From contig DATLJS010000038.1 in NCBI GenBank assembly GCA_035538795.1, positions 1 to 64,000 on the forward strand: a DNA stretch of 64,000 nt, written 5' to 3'. This DNA is from JAJZGK01 sp035538795. Its GTDB lineage: Bacteria > Pseudomonadota > Alphaproteobacteria > Rhodospirillales > Magnetospirillaceae. The translations under genes were made by a program, and so were the position numbers. Below the pieces are notes generated by a model. It did not search any database. It was not told the DNA's origin and saw nothing but the letters and a program-made list of their open reading frames with translations. Positions 52,748 through 60,881 of this stretch are shown piece by piece. Numbering within the stretch: position 1 is the stretch's first letter; the number at the start of each line of letters is the position of its first letter.

Positions 52748-53896
52748 ATGGACAAGATGTTGAGCATGATCCAGGACTTCCTGCATAGGGAAAGCGCTGG
52801 GGGCATATGTTTGATGATCGCGGCTGCCTTGTCCTTGATCATCGCCAATTCTCCGGTCGCCGAAGGATACGCGGCTTTGTCTTCCGGCTGGCTGCGCCAT
52901 GCCACCGACGACGGATTGATGGTGCTGTTCTTCCTGCTGGTCAGCTTGGAAATCAAGCGGGAACTGGCGGGCGGCGAACTGTCCCGGCCGTCCCAGGCGG
53001 TTTTGCCGCTGCTGGCGGCGCTGGGCGGCATGTCGGTGCCTGCGGGAATCTACGCCCTGTTCGCCATGAACGAAGCCGGAGCCTTGGCGGGATGGGCCAT
53101 CCCCTCAGCCACCGACATCGCCTTTTCCCTGGCGGTGCTGACCATGCTGGGGCGTCGGGCGCCAGATTCCCTAAAGCTGTTTCTGACGGCGCTGGCCATC
53201 ATCGACGATCTGGGAGCGATCGTCGTCATCGCGCTGTTCTACACACAATCCCTGAACTGGAGCGCATTGGGGCTGGCGGCTTTGGGCTTGGCGGCGCTGG
53301 CGGTTCTGAACCGCCGCAACGTGCGGGCCGTCTGGCCCTATTTGTTGAGCGGAATATGGATTTGGGGCTGGCTGCTGCCGTCGGGCATCCATGCCACCCT
53401 GGCCGGTGTCGCCGTGGGGCTGTTCATGCCCGCGAACGGCGGTGATGACGGGCCGCTGTGCCGCACCGAGCGGGGGCTGCACCCCTATGTGGCTTTCGCC
53501 ATTCTGCCGTTGTTCGCCTTTCTGAACGCCGGGCTCAATCTGTGGAATTTGCCGGCCGGCGTGTGGGTGCAGGCGGTGCCGGTGGGGATCATGGCCGCTC
53601 TGTTCCTGGGAAAACAGGCGGGTGTCATGGGATTTTCCTGGGTGGGCATCCGGTTGGGACTGGCGAAGCTGCCGGACGGCGTGGGCTGGCGGGCTTTTCA
53701 CGGCGCGGCGGTGCTGACCGGCATCGGCTTCACCATGAGCCTGTTCATCGGCGGCCTGGCGTTTTCGGCCCCCGTGCGCGAGGCCGAGGTGCGATCCGGT
53801 GTGTTGGCCGGATCGCTGGCCTCGGCCGTTGTTGGGGCGTTGCTGATCAGCGCGGCAGCTCGACGGCGTAGGAATCCACCGGCAGAACTTTCTTGA
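52748..53896 (+). CDS. nhaA: Na+/H+ antiporter NhaA
   Basis: About 382 residues with 11-12 helices. The signature SATDIAFSLAVLTMLGRRAP and the functional aspartate pair in LTALAIIDDLGAIVVIAL (the D163-D164 of E. coli NhaA) are intact; TGIGFTMSLFIGGLAF follows. It exports sodium in exchange for protons at alkaline pH. Its last 50 bases overlap the end of the minus-strand ThiY-like gene, a tail-to-tail overlap. Confidence 0.96.
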   Translation: MDKMLSMIQDFLHRESAGGICLMIAAALSLIIANSPVAEGYAALSSGWLRHATDDGLMVLFFLLVSLEIKRELAGGELSRPSQAVLPLLAALGGMSVPAGIYALFAMNEAGALAGWAIPSATDIAFSLAVLTMLGRRAPDSLKLFLTALAIIDDLGAIVVIALFYTQSLNWSALGLAALGLAALAVLNRRNVRAVWPYLLSGIWIWGWLLPSGIHATLAGVAVGLFMPANGGDDGPLCRTERGLHPYVAFAILPLFAFLNAGLNLWNLPAGVWVQAVPVGIMAALFLGKQAGVMGFSWVGIRLGLAKLPDGVGWRAFHGAAVLTGIGFTMSLFIGGLAFSAPVREAEVRSGVLAGSLASAVVGALLISAAARRRRNPPAELS

Positions 53897-54794
53897 TCAG
53901 GCCGCGGTCTTTAAGGAAGGCGGCGAAGCGTTCGTAGCGGGCTTTGTCCAGGGCGGCCGGGTCGGCGTCCAGACGCGGCAGGGTGGCGGCCCAGGCACGC
54001 TGATTCAAGGTGTCGTTCAGATCCTTATGGTTCTTGATGAACAGATACCAGGCTTCTTCCGGATGGTTCTGGATGTAGAAGGTGGCTTTTTCCACGGCGT
54101 CGACGAACCGGCGCAACTTGGCGTCCTTGATCCGGTCCTTGTGGGCCAGCAGAACCAGCTCGTCATAGGCGGGGACGCCGTTCTCCTCGGGGTAGAAAGC
54201 CCGGCCCGGATGCTGGTCCAGAGCCATTTGGTTCAGCTCGAAATTGCGGAAGGCACCGATGACGGCGTCCACCTGACCCGAAATGACCGACGGCGACAGT
54301 GTGAAGTTGACGTTGACCAGAGTGACGTCTTTCAGCGTCAGGCCGTTCTTTTCCAGCATGGCGGCCAGAATGGCGTCCTCGAACCCGGCCACGGAATAGC
54401 CGATCTTCTTGCCTTTCAGGTCGGCGATGGACTTCACCGGGCCGCTTTCCAGAGCTACCACCGAATTCAGCGGCGTGGCGACCAGGGTGGCGACGCGGGT
54501 GATGGGCAGTCCTTCTCCCACCTGCATCAGCAATTGCGGCTGGTAGCCCACGGCCAGGTCGGCCTTTTTGGCGGCCAGCATCTTGGGGGGATCGTTGGGG
54601 TCGGCGGGGGCGATCAGGTCGACGTCCAGACCGGCCTCGGCGAAAAAGCCTTTTTCCTGCGCCACCACCAGGGCCGCATGGTCGGGGTTGACGAACCAAT
54701 CCAGAACCACGGTCAGTTTATCGGCGGCATTCGCCGGTTGAAAGGCGGCGGTCAGCAGGCTGGCGGCCAGCAGGGCGTGTCTGATCTTGAACAT
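53847..54794 (-). CDS. ThiY-like ABC transporter binding protein
   Basis: About 315 residues from the ATG at 54794 (MFKIRHALLAASLLTAAFQP), signal peptide with ANA cleavage. NMT1/THI5-like binding-protein features: LTVVLDWFVNPDHAALVVAQ, VDLIAPADPNDPPKML, AVGYQPQLLMQVGEG and VIGAFRNFELNQMAL. These proteins bind pyrimidine precursors (formylaminopyrimidine or HMP) of thiamin. It is the last gene of the unit thiZ-thiX-thiY under the TPP riboswitch; the exact ligand is inference. Overlaps nhaA tail to tail. Confidence 0.9.
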   Translation of the reverse strand: MFKIRHALLAASLLTAAFQPANAADKLTVVLDWFVNPDHAALVVAQEKGFFAEAGLDVDLIAPADPNDPPKMLAAKKADLAVGYQPQLLMQVGEGLPITRVATLVATPLNSVVALESGPVKSIADLKGKKIGYSVAGFEDAILAAMLEKNGLTLKDVTLVNVNFTLSPSVISGQVDAVIGAFRNFELNQMALDQHPGRAFYPEENGVPAYDELVLLAHKDRIKDAKLRRFVDAVEKATFYIQNHPEEAWYLFIKNHKDLNDTLNQRAWAATLPRLDADPAALDKARYERFAAFLKDRGLIKKVLPVDSYAVELPR

Positions 54795-54811
54795 GGGCGC
54801 TCCCTTTGATG

Positions 54812-55558
54812 TCAGTCGTTGTCGGACAGAGCGTCGGCCTGCCACGGCAGCAGGCGGCGCAAGGCTTGGTCCACCGCCAGATACAGCCCCACCGAGAACA
54901 CGGCCAGGGTCAGCAAGGCGGCGAACATGAGCGGTATCTGCATGCGGGCATTGGCTTGCAGCATCAGATAGCCGAGACCCGCCGAACTGCCCACCCATTC
55001 GCCGATGACGGCGCCGATGGGGGCGACGGCGGTGGCGACCCGCAAACCGGACGCCAAGGCCGGCAGGGCGGCGGGCAGACGGATTTGCAGCAGCAGGGCG
55101 GCGCGGGGCGCATCCATGCTGCGGGCCAGATCGAGCCAGCCTGGGTCGGTGCGGCGCAGGCCGTCGAGAAAGGCGGCGGTGACGGGGAAGTAGATGACGA
55201 CGACCGCCATGGCGATTTTCGAGGCCATGCCGTATCCCAGCCACAGCACCAGAATAGGAGCCAGGGCGAAGACGGGAACGGCCTGGCTAGCGACCAGAAC
55301 CGGCAGCATCCAGCGGCGCAGGGCCGGAGCGGCGGCCATGGTCAGGGCGGTGGCGACGCCAAGAACGGCCCCCAGCAGCAAGCCCAGCAGAATTTCCAGG
55401 GCGGTGACGCCGGCATGGCTCAGAATGACGTCGTGGCGGTCGACCCAGGCTTGGGCCACCAGGGCGGGGTCAGGCAGAATGTAGCTTTGCCCGCCGGCTG
55501 CCCAGGCGGCCAGTTGCCACAACAGGACAAGAACCGGGACGACGAGGAGGCGGCTCAT
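54812..55558 (-). CDS. ThiX-like ABC transporter permease
   Basis: About 248 residues from the ATG at 55558, with six membrane helices. The permease EAA-type loop is SMDAPRAALLLQIRLPAALP, in line with the SsuC/TauC/ThiX family. The start overlaps the ATPase stop by 4 bp (ATGA), and 17 bp separate it from the binding protein gene. It forms the channel of the thiamin-precursor transporter. Confidence 0.92.
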   Translation of the reverse strand: MSRLLVVPVLVLLWQLAAWAAGGQSYILPDPALVAQAWVDRHDVILSHAGVTALEILLGLLLGAVLGVATALTMAAAPALRRWMLPVLVASQAVPVFALAPILVLWLGYGMASKIAMAVVVIYFPVTAAFLDGLRRTDPGWLDLARSMDAPRAALLLQIRLPAALPALASGLRVATAVAPIGAVIGEWVGSSAGLGYLMLQANARMQIPLMFAALLTLAVFSVGLYLAVDQALRRLLPWQADALSDND

Positions 55559-56289
55559 GGCGCGTCCTCGGCCAGAGTCTTGAGAAGCTGTCCCTGAAGC
55601 CGCAGCAGGCCGGGGTCGGAAACGTCGCGGGGCGTTTCGCCGGTCGGCTGTAAAGCCTCGCTCAAACGGGCCGGGCGGCCGGTCATGACATGGATGCGGT
55701 GGCCCAGCCGCAGGGCTTCCAGCGGGTCGTGGGTGACCAGCAGAACGGTGCGGCCCCGAAGCAGCTCGGCGGCCAGTTCCTGCAGGCGGAAGCGGGTGAC
55801 GGCGTCCAGGGCGGAAAAGGGCTCGTCCATCAGGATTACCGGACGGTCTTCCAGCAGGGTGCGGGCCAGGGCGACCCTTTGCCTCATGCCGCCCGACAGG
55901 GCCGCCGGGCGGGTGGTCAGGCGGTTGCCCATGCCTAGACGCTCCAGCAGGGCGGCGGCCGCGTCGCGGGGCGGCGTTTGCCGCCGCAGACGATAGCCCA
56001 GCAAGGCGTTGTCCAAGACGCTCAGCCAGGGCAGCAGCAGGTCTTGCTGCGCCATATAGGCGGTGCGATGGGATAGGGGGCGTCCGTCGTGGCATTCCAC
56101 CCGGCTGGCGGCGTCGGGCAGCAGTCCGGCGATCAGGCGCAGCAGGCTGGATTTCCCCACGCCGCTGGAGCCCAACAGACAAGTGCAGCGCCCGGCTTCC
56201 AGGGTGAAGTCCAGGTCGTCGAACAATGCCTCGCCGTCATAGGAGAGGCGGGCGGCATGAACGGTGATGGCGGGAGCGGCAACGGTCAT
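55555..56289 (-). CDS. ThiZ-like ABC transporter ATPase
   Basis: About 244 residues. Walker A is CLLGSSGVGKSSLLRLIAG, the Q loop AYMAQQDLLLPWL, the signature LSGGMRQRVALARTLLED, and Walker B VILMDEPFSALD, so the ATPase is intact. Similar to TauB/SsuB/ThiZ. It is the first gene after the TPP riboswitch, and its own Shine-Dalgarno seems to be the AGGGA inside the riboswitch. Drives import with the permease and binding protein downstream. Confidence 0.93.
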   Translation of the reverse strand: MTVAAPAITVHAARLSYDGEALFDDLDFTLEAGRCTCLLGSSGVGKSSLLRLIAGLLPDAASRVECHDGRPLSHRTAYMAQQDLLLPWLSVLDNALLGYRLRRQTPPRDAAAALLERLGMGNRLTTRPAALSGGMRQRVALARTLLEDRPVILMDEPFSALDAVTRFRLQELAAELLRGRTVLLVTHDPLEALRLGHRIHVMTGRPARLSEALQPTGETPRDVSDPGLLRLQGQLLKTLAEDAP

Positions 56290-56299
56290 CGGGTGAAGG

Positions 56300-56388
56300 C
56301 GTCCCTACGCCGGTACGAACCGGATCAGGTTTTAGGGGTCGCCCACCTGTTCGTGAACCTCTCAGCCGGAATGCCGGCTCCCCCCGCG
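56300..56388 (-). promoter_or_regulatory. TPP riboswitch (THI element)
   Basis: On the minus strand the sequence shows the THI-box marks in order: GGGGAGCC, GGCTGAGAGG, GACCC, then CCTGATCCGG, TACCGGCG, TAGGGA. These match the conserved thiamin-pyrophosphate aptamer. The thiZ ATG is only about 12 bases after the final AGGGA, and no terminator stem with T-run lies between, so control is likely at translation. The ligand and the transport genes agree. Confidence 0.95.
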
Positions 56389-56430
56389 GATGGTGGAAAC
56401 TATGAGGCCTCGCCGGCTGCGGGGCAAGAC

Positions 56431-56712
56431 CTACAGCTTACCCAGGTTGTCGTAATAGCGTTCGGCGGCGCTGGGGGTGTCGGTGCGCAGCCGTTCATGG
56501 CCGTTCATCTTGACGACGAAGCAGCCGTCCTTATGACAGAACAGGAGTTCCTTGAGGTTGCCGGACTCCGATGCGCATTCCAGGATTTGCGTGTCCGTGC
56601 ATCCCTTCATGCGGCAAATCTGTTCCAGGCGGCCCTTGTTGCGCATTGCGCCCACCGTGTCGTAGCTATGGGACAGGGTGCCTACAATGACTCGATGTTG
56701 CAGTGCGTTCAA
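56431..56712 (-). CDS. Small cysteine-containing protein of unknown function
   Basis: About 93 residues. A second start (MRNKGRLEQICRMKGC) near 56646 is possible. It has four or five cysteines (EQICRMKGC, ILECASES, LLFCHKDGCF), which could bind metal or form disulfides. The C-terminus, TPSAAERYYDNLGKL, looks like a charged helix. No signal peptide. I recognise no family. It sits between the riboswitch and the DUF294 gene, on the same strand as both, so it may be the last gene of the DUF294 unit. Confidence 0.5.
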   Translation of the reverse strand: MNALQHRVIVGTLSHSYDTVGAMRNKGRLEQICRMKGCTDTQILECASESGNLKELLFCHKDGCFVVKMNGHERLRTDTPSAAERYYDNLGKL

Positions 56713-56746
56713 CGCTACAGAGCGTGCGGGTATCCATTCCCATTTT

Positions 56747-58189
56747 TCAGCCGGGGGCGCCGACCATCAGCTTCAGTGTGCGGATGCGCTTGAAGGCCGC
56801 CTTCAGTTTTTTCTGCACCGGGCGGGGCAGTTTGCGGGGTTCGATGCGAGCGGATGGCTTCTGTCCGGCGGCGATGTCGGCCAACTGCTGCTCCAGCATC
56901 ACCCTCAGGATGGTTTCGTGAGTTTCCAGGATGCTGGTCAGATCGTCCTCGTGCATCAGCCCGGCGGCATTGAGAGCGGCGTAACGATCGGCGCTGCCGG
57001 TGGCCAGGATGCTGTTCTTCACCGCCTTGGCGCGGGCGGCGGCGGTGATGGGCAGCAAGCCGAACTTCTTGGCGTTCAGGCGTCCGTGGGTGGTGGTGAA
57101 TTCGCCGAAAATACCCAGCGGCACTTCCATGTTGGCGACGTTCATGGCCAGGAACTGCACGAAAAAGGCTGAGGTGGCGGCAGTGTCGACGGCGTATTGC
57201 TTCAACTCCTGCGCCAGGGCGCTGTCGCCGTAGACCGGTAGAAAGTCGAAGAAAATGTCGACGTTCATCACCGTCTGCATCTGCGGCTCGAACACCCAAT
57301 GGCGGATTTCGCTCTTCCAGTCCTCCAGCGACCGCCGCCAGAAAGGATTGCGGGCCATGACGTCGCCGTCGCAATAGGGAATGCCCGCCTCGTTCAGAAT
57401 GTCGTTCAGACGGCGTCCGAACTCGGCGTACCAGGGGTCGTCCATCTTGGTGCCGTCATGGACGATGGCGTTGTCCTGGTCGAAAGTCAGCAGACTTTCG
57501 CCGCGTCCGCCGGAGCCCAGAACCAGCAAGGCCCAGCGGCCGGGGGCCGGTCCCCAGCCGTCGTTGGTCATCGATGCTTCCGCCAATTGCGCGGCGCGGG
57601 TGGTGATGTCGCGCAAAACGGTGCTGATGATGCCGGCGATGTTGCGGGCGGAGACGCCTTCGGCCAGCAGATTGCCCGCCAATGCCGGCAGGGCGTTGCG
57701 GGCCCGTTCCATGTCGGCGGGGGTTTCCGCCTCCGAAACGTCGTCGCCGATGACCAGGGCCTGGCTGGCCCGCACCTTCAGCAAGGCGCGTCCGGTGATC
57801 ATGCCGATGGGGCGGTTCTGCTCGTCGGCGACCACCAGATGCCGCAGGCCCAGGCGGGTCATGCGGGCGATGCCGACGTAAAGATAGGCGTCGCCGGGAA
57901 CGGTGCGCACCGGCGTCGACATCACCTCGGCCAGCCGGGCTTCCAAGGCGGCGCCGCGCCGCCGGGCCAGGGAGCGCAGAACGTCGCGTTCGGTGACGAT
58001 GCCGACGGCGCGCCCGTCGGTGTCCACCACAACCAAAGAGGAAACCTTGGCGGCGTCCATGCGATCGCAGGCTTCGGCCAGACTGAGGTCTTCATGACCA
58101 GTCAGCACGGGGCGAGCCATCACCTCGGAGAGTCTGTGGCGGTAGGGGAAGCTGTCCAGACGGGCCAGCGAAGAGACATCCTGCATCAT
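56747..58189 (-). CDS. CBS-domain DUF294 nucleotidyltransferase-like protein
   Basis: About 480 residues. Two CBS domains come first (about 15-145; VMARPVLTGHEDLSLAEACD, SSLVVVDTDGRAVGIVTERD, HLVVADEQNRPIGMITGRAL). A DUF294 nucleotidyltransferase-like core follows (about 160-330), with the GSGGRGESLLTFDQDNAIV motif whose Asp residues would bind metal, and then a DUF294 C-terminal helical domain to about 460. It lacks the cyclic-nucleotide and exonuclease domains found in some relatives. The gene is divergent from the DUF485-actP pair, a context I recall in many proteobacteria, suggesting that it regulates acetate permease by sensing an adenine nucleotide (inference). MM start; either Met works. 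Confidence 0.9.
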   Translation of the reverse strand: MMQDVSSLARLDSFPYRHRLSEVMARPVLTGHEDLSLAEACDRMDAAKVSSLVVVDTDGRAVGIVTERDVLRSLARRRGAALEARLAEVMSTPVRTVPGDAYLYVGIARMTRLGLRHLVVADEQNRPIGMITGRALLKVRASQALVIGDDVSEAETPADMERARNALPALAGNLLAEGVSARNIAGIISTVLRDITTRAAQLAEASMTNDGWGPAPGRWALLVLGSGGRGESLLTFDQDNAIVHDGTKMDDPWYAEFGRRLNDILNEAGIPYCDGDVMARNPFWRRSLEDWKSEIRHWVFEPQMQTVMNVDIFFDFLPVYGDSALAQELKQYAVDTAATSAFFVQFLAMNVANMEVPLGIFGEFTTTHGRLNAKKFGLLPITAAARAKAVKNSILATGSADRYAALNAAGLMHEDDLTSILETHETILRVMLEQQLADIAAGQKPSARIEPRKLPRPVQKKLKAAFKRIRTLKLMVGAPG

Positions 58190-58738
58190 GGTGGATACAC
58201 CATAACCTGTGAGGTCAAATGAGAAAAGAGGGAGGCGCTATGCAAAAAAAGCAACCCTCGCAGGTTGAGCTATGCATCCTTGCTGAAGATACCAGATTTT
58301 CGCTTGATGCCCTTATTAATGAAAATGGCCACATCACCCGCTTGGGTTTCGCTTTTTATTTAATGCTGCGGTGCAATAGCTATAATAATACCCGAAAATG
58401 CAACCTCATTGTCGGTTTGATACTGAAGTAAATGATACGTGAAAGCTGAGTCGTTGTGGACTCTTGAACGGCTTGGCCTTCATTCATATGTGTTAGTGTG
58501 AAATTAGTATTGTTGACGATGTGTCTTGCTCATGTTAATCCATGATTGAACAGGTGGCGTTGCAGGTTCGGGCGGCGCTTCCGGTCAAATAGAAATCGAA
58601 CCAGGGGAAATCGGCTTCCGTCCCAAGGGTTTCCTTGTCGGGGCTTCGGAAGTGAAAGCGCTTCCCCCAAGCACAGAGGAGGCTGGACCAGAAAGGTTCC
58701 GCCCTGAGGTTTGGAAGACGTAGGAGAAGGAGCGTTCC
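58190..58738. other. A+T-rich divergent region between DUF294 and DUF485-actP
   Basis: This 549-bp gap is visibly lower in G+C than its neighbours, especially 58200-58540. It contains one small ORF (58240-58431) and then about 300 bp with no gene. In that later part I see a possible GGAAG/CTTCC repeat near 58648-58666 but no clear promoter, terminator or sigma-54 (GG-N10-GC) site. Both divergent promoters are probably here. Confidence 0.55.
58240..58431 (+). CDS. Small A+T-rich ORF of unknown function
   Basis: Sixty-three residues from the ATG at 58240, preceded by GAGGGAGG four bases upstream; the frame extends to an ATG at 58219 without a better ribosome site. It reads MQKKQPSQVELCILAEDTRF then SLDALINENGHITRLGF and ends NLIVGLILK. 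Codon use and base composition are unlike the neighbouring genes. It may be a recently acquired or relic gene, or chance. No family recognised. Confidence 0.35.
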   Translation: MQKKQPSQVELCILAEDTRFSLDALINENGHITRLGFAFYLMLRCNSYNNTRKCNLIVGLILK

Positions 58739-59047
58739 ATGACTAACGACTTGCATGCGAAGATTCGCAGCAATCCCAAATACGCAGAACTGGTGCGCAA
58801 ACGCTCCAGTTTCGCCTGGCTGCTGTCCATCGTGATCCTGGTGATCTATTACGGGTTCATCATGGTCATCGCTTTCGCGCCCAAGATCCTGGGCACCCCT
58901 CTCAGCGAAGGCTCGGTCACTACCATCGGTCTGCCCATCGGCGTCGGCGTTATTCTGAGCGCCATCGCCCTGACCGGCATCTATGTCTATCGGGCCAACA
59001 CCGAATTCGACGAATTGACCAAGCAGCTGATCGAGGGCTCGAAATGA
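58739..59047 (+). CDS. DUF485 membrane protein (ActP partner)
   Basis: About 102 residues with two membrane helices (FAWLLSIVILVIYYGFIMVI and IGLPIGVGVILSAIALTGIY). The start MTNDLHAKIRSNPKYAELVR and the spacing of the helices match DUF485/YjcH, which in many bacteria is coupled to acetate permease ActP. It overlaps actP by 4 bp (ATGA). Role unknown; perhaps a small accessory subunit. Confidence 0.92.
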   Translation: MTNDLHAKIRSNPKYAELVRKRSSFAWLLSIVILVIYYGFIMVIAFAPKILGTPLSEGSVTTIGLPIGVGVILSAIALTGIYVYRANTEFDELTKQLIEGSK

Positions 59048-60723
59048 AGCGACTGACCTCTGCCATTCCGGCCCTGGGCGCCGGTCTTTTCGCCCTGGTT
59101 CCTTCGCTGGCCCTGGCCGCCGGCGATCTGGGGCAGGCCCAGCAGCAGCCGACCAACTGGAGCGCCATCGGCATGTTCCTGGTGTTCGTCGGCATGACGC
59201 TCGGCATCACCTATTGGGCCGCCCGCCGCACCAAGTCGGCGGCTGACTTCTATGCCGCCGGCGGCGGCATCACCGGCTTCCAGAACGGTCTGGCCATCGC
59301 CGGCGACTATATGTCGGCGGCTTCGTTCCTGGGTATTTCCGCTCTGGTGTATGGTTCGGGCTTCGACGGCCTGATCTATTCGGTGGGCTGGCTGGTCGGC
59401 TGGCCGATCATCCTGTTCCTGATTGCCGAGCGCCTGCGCAATCTGGGCAAGTACACCTTCGCCGACGTGGCTTCCTATCGTCTGAGCCAGACCCCGGTCC
59501 GCAGCTTCGCGGCCACCGGTTCGCTGGTGGTGGTGATCTTCTACCTGATCGGCCAGATGGTCGGCGCGGGTCAGTTGATCAAGCTGCTGTTCGGTCTGGA
59601 TTACATGGTCGCCGTCGTTCTGGTCGGCGTGCTGATGATGATCTACGTCACCTTCGGCGGCATGAAGGCCACCACCTGGGTGCAGATCATCAAGGCCTGC
59701 CTGCTGTTGTCCGGCGCCACCTTCATCGCGCTGGCGGTGCTGGCCCACTTCGGCTTCAGTTTCGAAGCCCTGTTCGCCAAGGCCGTCGAGGTTCATCCCA
59801 AGCATGCCGCCATCATGGCTCCCGGCACCCTGGTCTCCGATCCCATCGAAGCCGTGTCGCTGGCCATGGCCCTGATGTTCGGCACCGCCGGCCTGCCTCA
59901 CATCCTGATGCGCTTCTTCACCGTTGCCGACGCCAAGGCCGCTCGTAAGTCGGTCTTCTACGCCACCGGCTTCATCGGTTACTTCTACATCCTGACCTTC
60001 ATCATCGGTTTCGGCGCCATCACCCTGGTGTCGACGGATCCGTCCTATCTCGATGTCGCCAAGGGTGGTCTCAACCTGCGGGGCGGCAACAACATGGCCG
60101 CTATCCATCTGGCCAACGCCGTCGGCGGCGACTTGTTCCTGGGCTTCATCTCGGCCGTGGCCTTCGCCACCATCCTGGCGGTGGTGTCGGGTCTGACCCT
60201 GGCCGGCGCCTCGGCCATCTCGCACGACTTGTACGCCAACGTCTTCGCCCGCGGCCGCGCGAACGAACAGACGGAAGTCCGCGTCTCGAAAATCGCCTCC
60301 ATCGGTCTCGGCATCATCGCCGTGCTGCTGGGCATCGTCTTCGAGAAGCAGAACGTCGCTTACATGGTCGGTCTGACCTTCGCCATCGCCGCCAGCACCA
60401 ACTTCCCGGTGCTGATCATGTCGATGTTCTGGCGTGGTCTGACCACCCGGGGCGCCGTCATCGGCGGCTTTATCGGTCTGGCTGCCGCCGTCATTTTGAC
60501 GGTTCTCGGCCCGACCGTGTGGAAGGACGTGCTGGGCAATCCCACCGCGATCTTCCCCTTCAAGTATCCGGCCATCTTCTCGATGCCGCTGGCTTTCCTG
60601 TCGATCTGGTTCTTCTCGATCATCGACAACAGCCAGAGAGCCAAAGACGAGCGGGATGCCTTCGAAGCCCAGCTGGTCCGTTCGGAAACCGGCCTGGGCG
60701 CCGAGGGAGCCCACGCTCACTGA
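59044..60723 (+). CDS. actP: Acetate permease ActP (SSS family)
   Basis: About 559 residues with a signal-like first helix and about 13 membrane segments of the sodium:solute symporter family. Family marks: FQNGLAIAGDYMSAASFLGI, the SSS repeat QMVGAGQLIKLLFGLDY, and SAVAFATILAVVSGLTLAGA. E. coli ActP imports acetate and glycolate. The start overlaps DUF485 (ATGA), and a strong terminator follows at 60754. Confidence 0.92.
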   Translation: MKRLTSAIPALGAGLFALVPSLALAAGDLGQAQQQPTNWSAIGMFLVFVGMTLGITYWAARRTKSAADFYAAGGGITGFQNGLAIAGDYMSAASFLGISALVYGSGFDGLIYSVGWLVGWPIILFLIAERLRNLGKYTFADVASYRLSQTPVRSFAATGSLVVVIFYLIGQMVGAGQLIKLLFGLDYMVAVVLVGVLMMIYVTFGGMKATTWVQIIKACLLLSGATFIALAVLAHFGFSFEALFAKAVEVHPKHAAIMAPGTLVSDPIEAVSLAMALMFGTAGLPHILMRFFTVADAKAARKSVFYATGFIGYFYILTFIIGFGAITLVSTDPSYLDVAKGGLNLRGGNNMAAIHLANAVGGDLFLGFISAVAFATILAVVSGLTLAGASAISHDLYANVFARGRANEQTEVRVSKIASIGLGIIAVLLGIVFEKQNVAYMVGLTFAIAASTNFPVLIMSMFWRGLTTRGAVIGGFIGLAAAVILTVLGPTVWKDVLGNPTAIFPFKYPAIFSMPLAFLSIWFFSIIDNSQRAKDERDAFEAQLVRSETGLGAEGAHAH

Positions 60724-60753
60724 TCGAAGCGCCGAAGACTTCATCGATAAACT

Positions 60754-60782
60754 GGCCGCCGGGTCTCCCGGCGGCCTTTTTC
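60754..60782 (+). terminator. Intrinsic terminator for actP
   Basis: GGCCGCCGGG and CCCGGCGGCC pair around TCT, followed directly by six T residues. It ends the actP unit; the livJ/K unit comes from the other side. Confidence 0.92.
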
Positions 60783-60830
60783 GTTGATGAAACGGGGCGG
60801 GGGCGGTGCATCGACTCCGGCGACGCGGAC

Positions 60831-60863
60831 AAAAAAAGCCCGGCGGTTTTCCGCCGGGCCTTT
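60831..60863 (-). terminator. Intrinsic terminator for the Liv binding-protein gene
   Basis: On the minus strand GGCCCGGCGG and CCGCCGGGC pair around AAAA, followed by seven T residues. It ends the Liv binding-protein transcript, 20 bp downstream of the stop codon. Confidence 0.9.
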
Positions 60864-60881
60864 CCGTGAACGGTGACGCGA

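Noticed and set aside
58440..58738. Sigma-54 promoter for actP
   Set aside because: No GG-N10-GC pair with the right flanks found.
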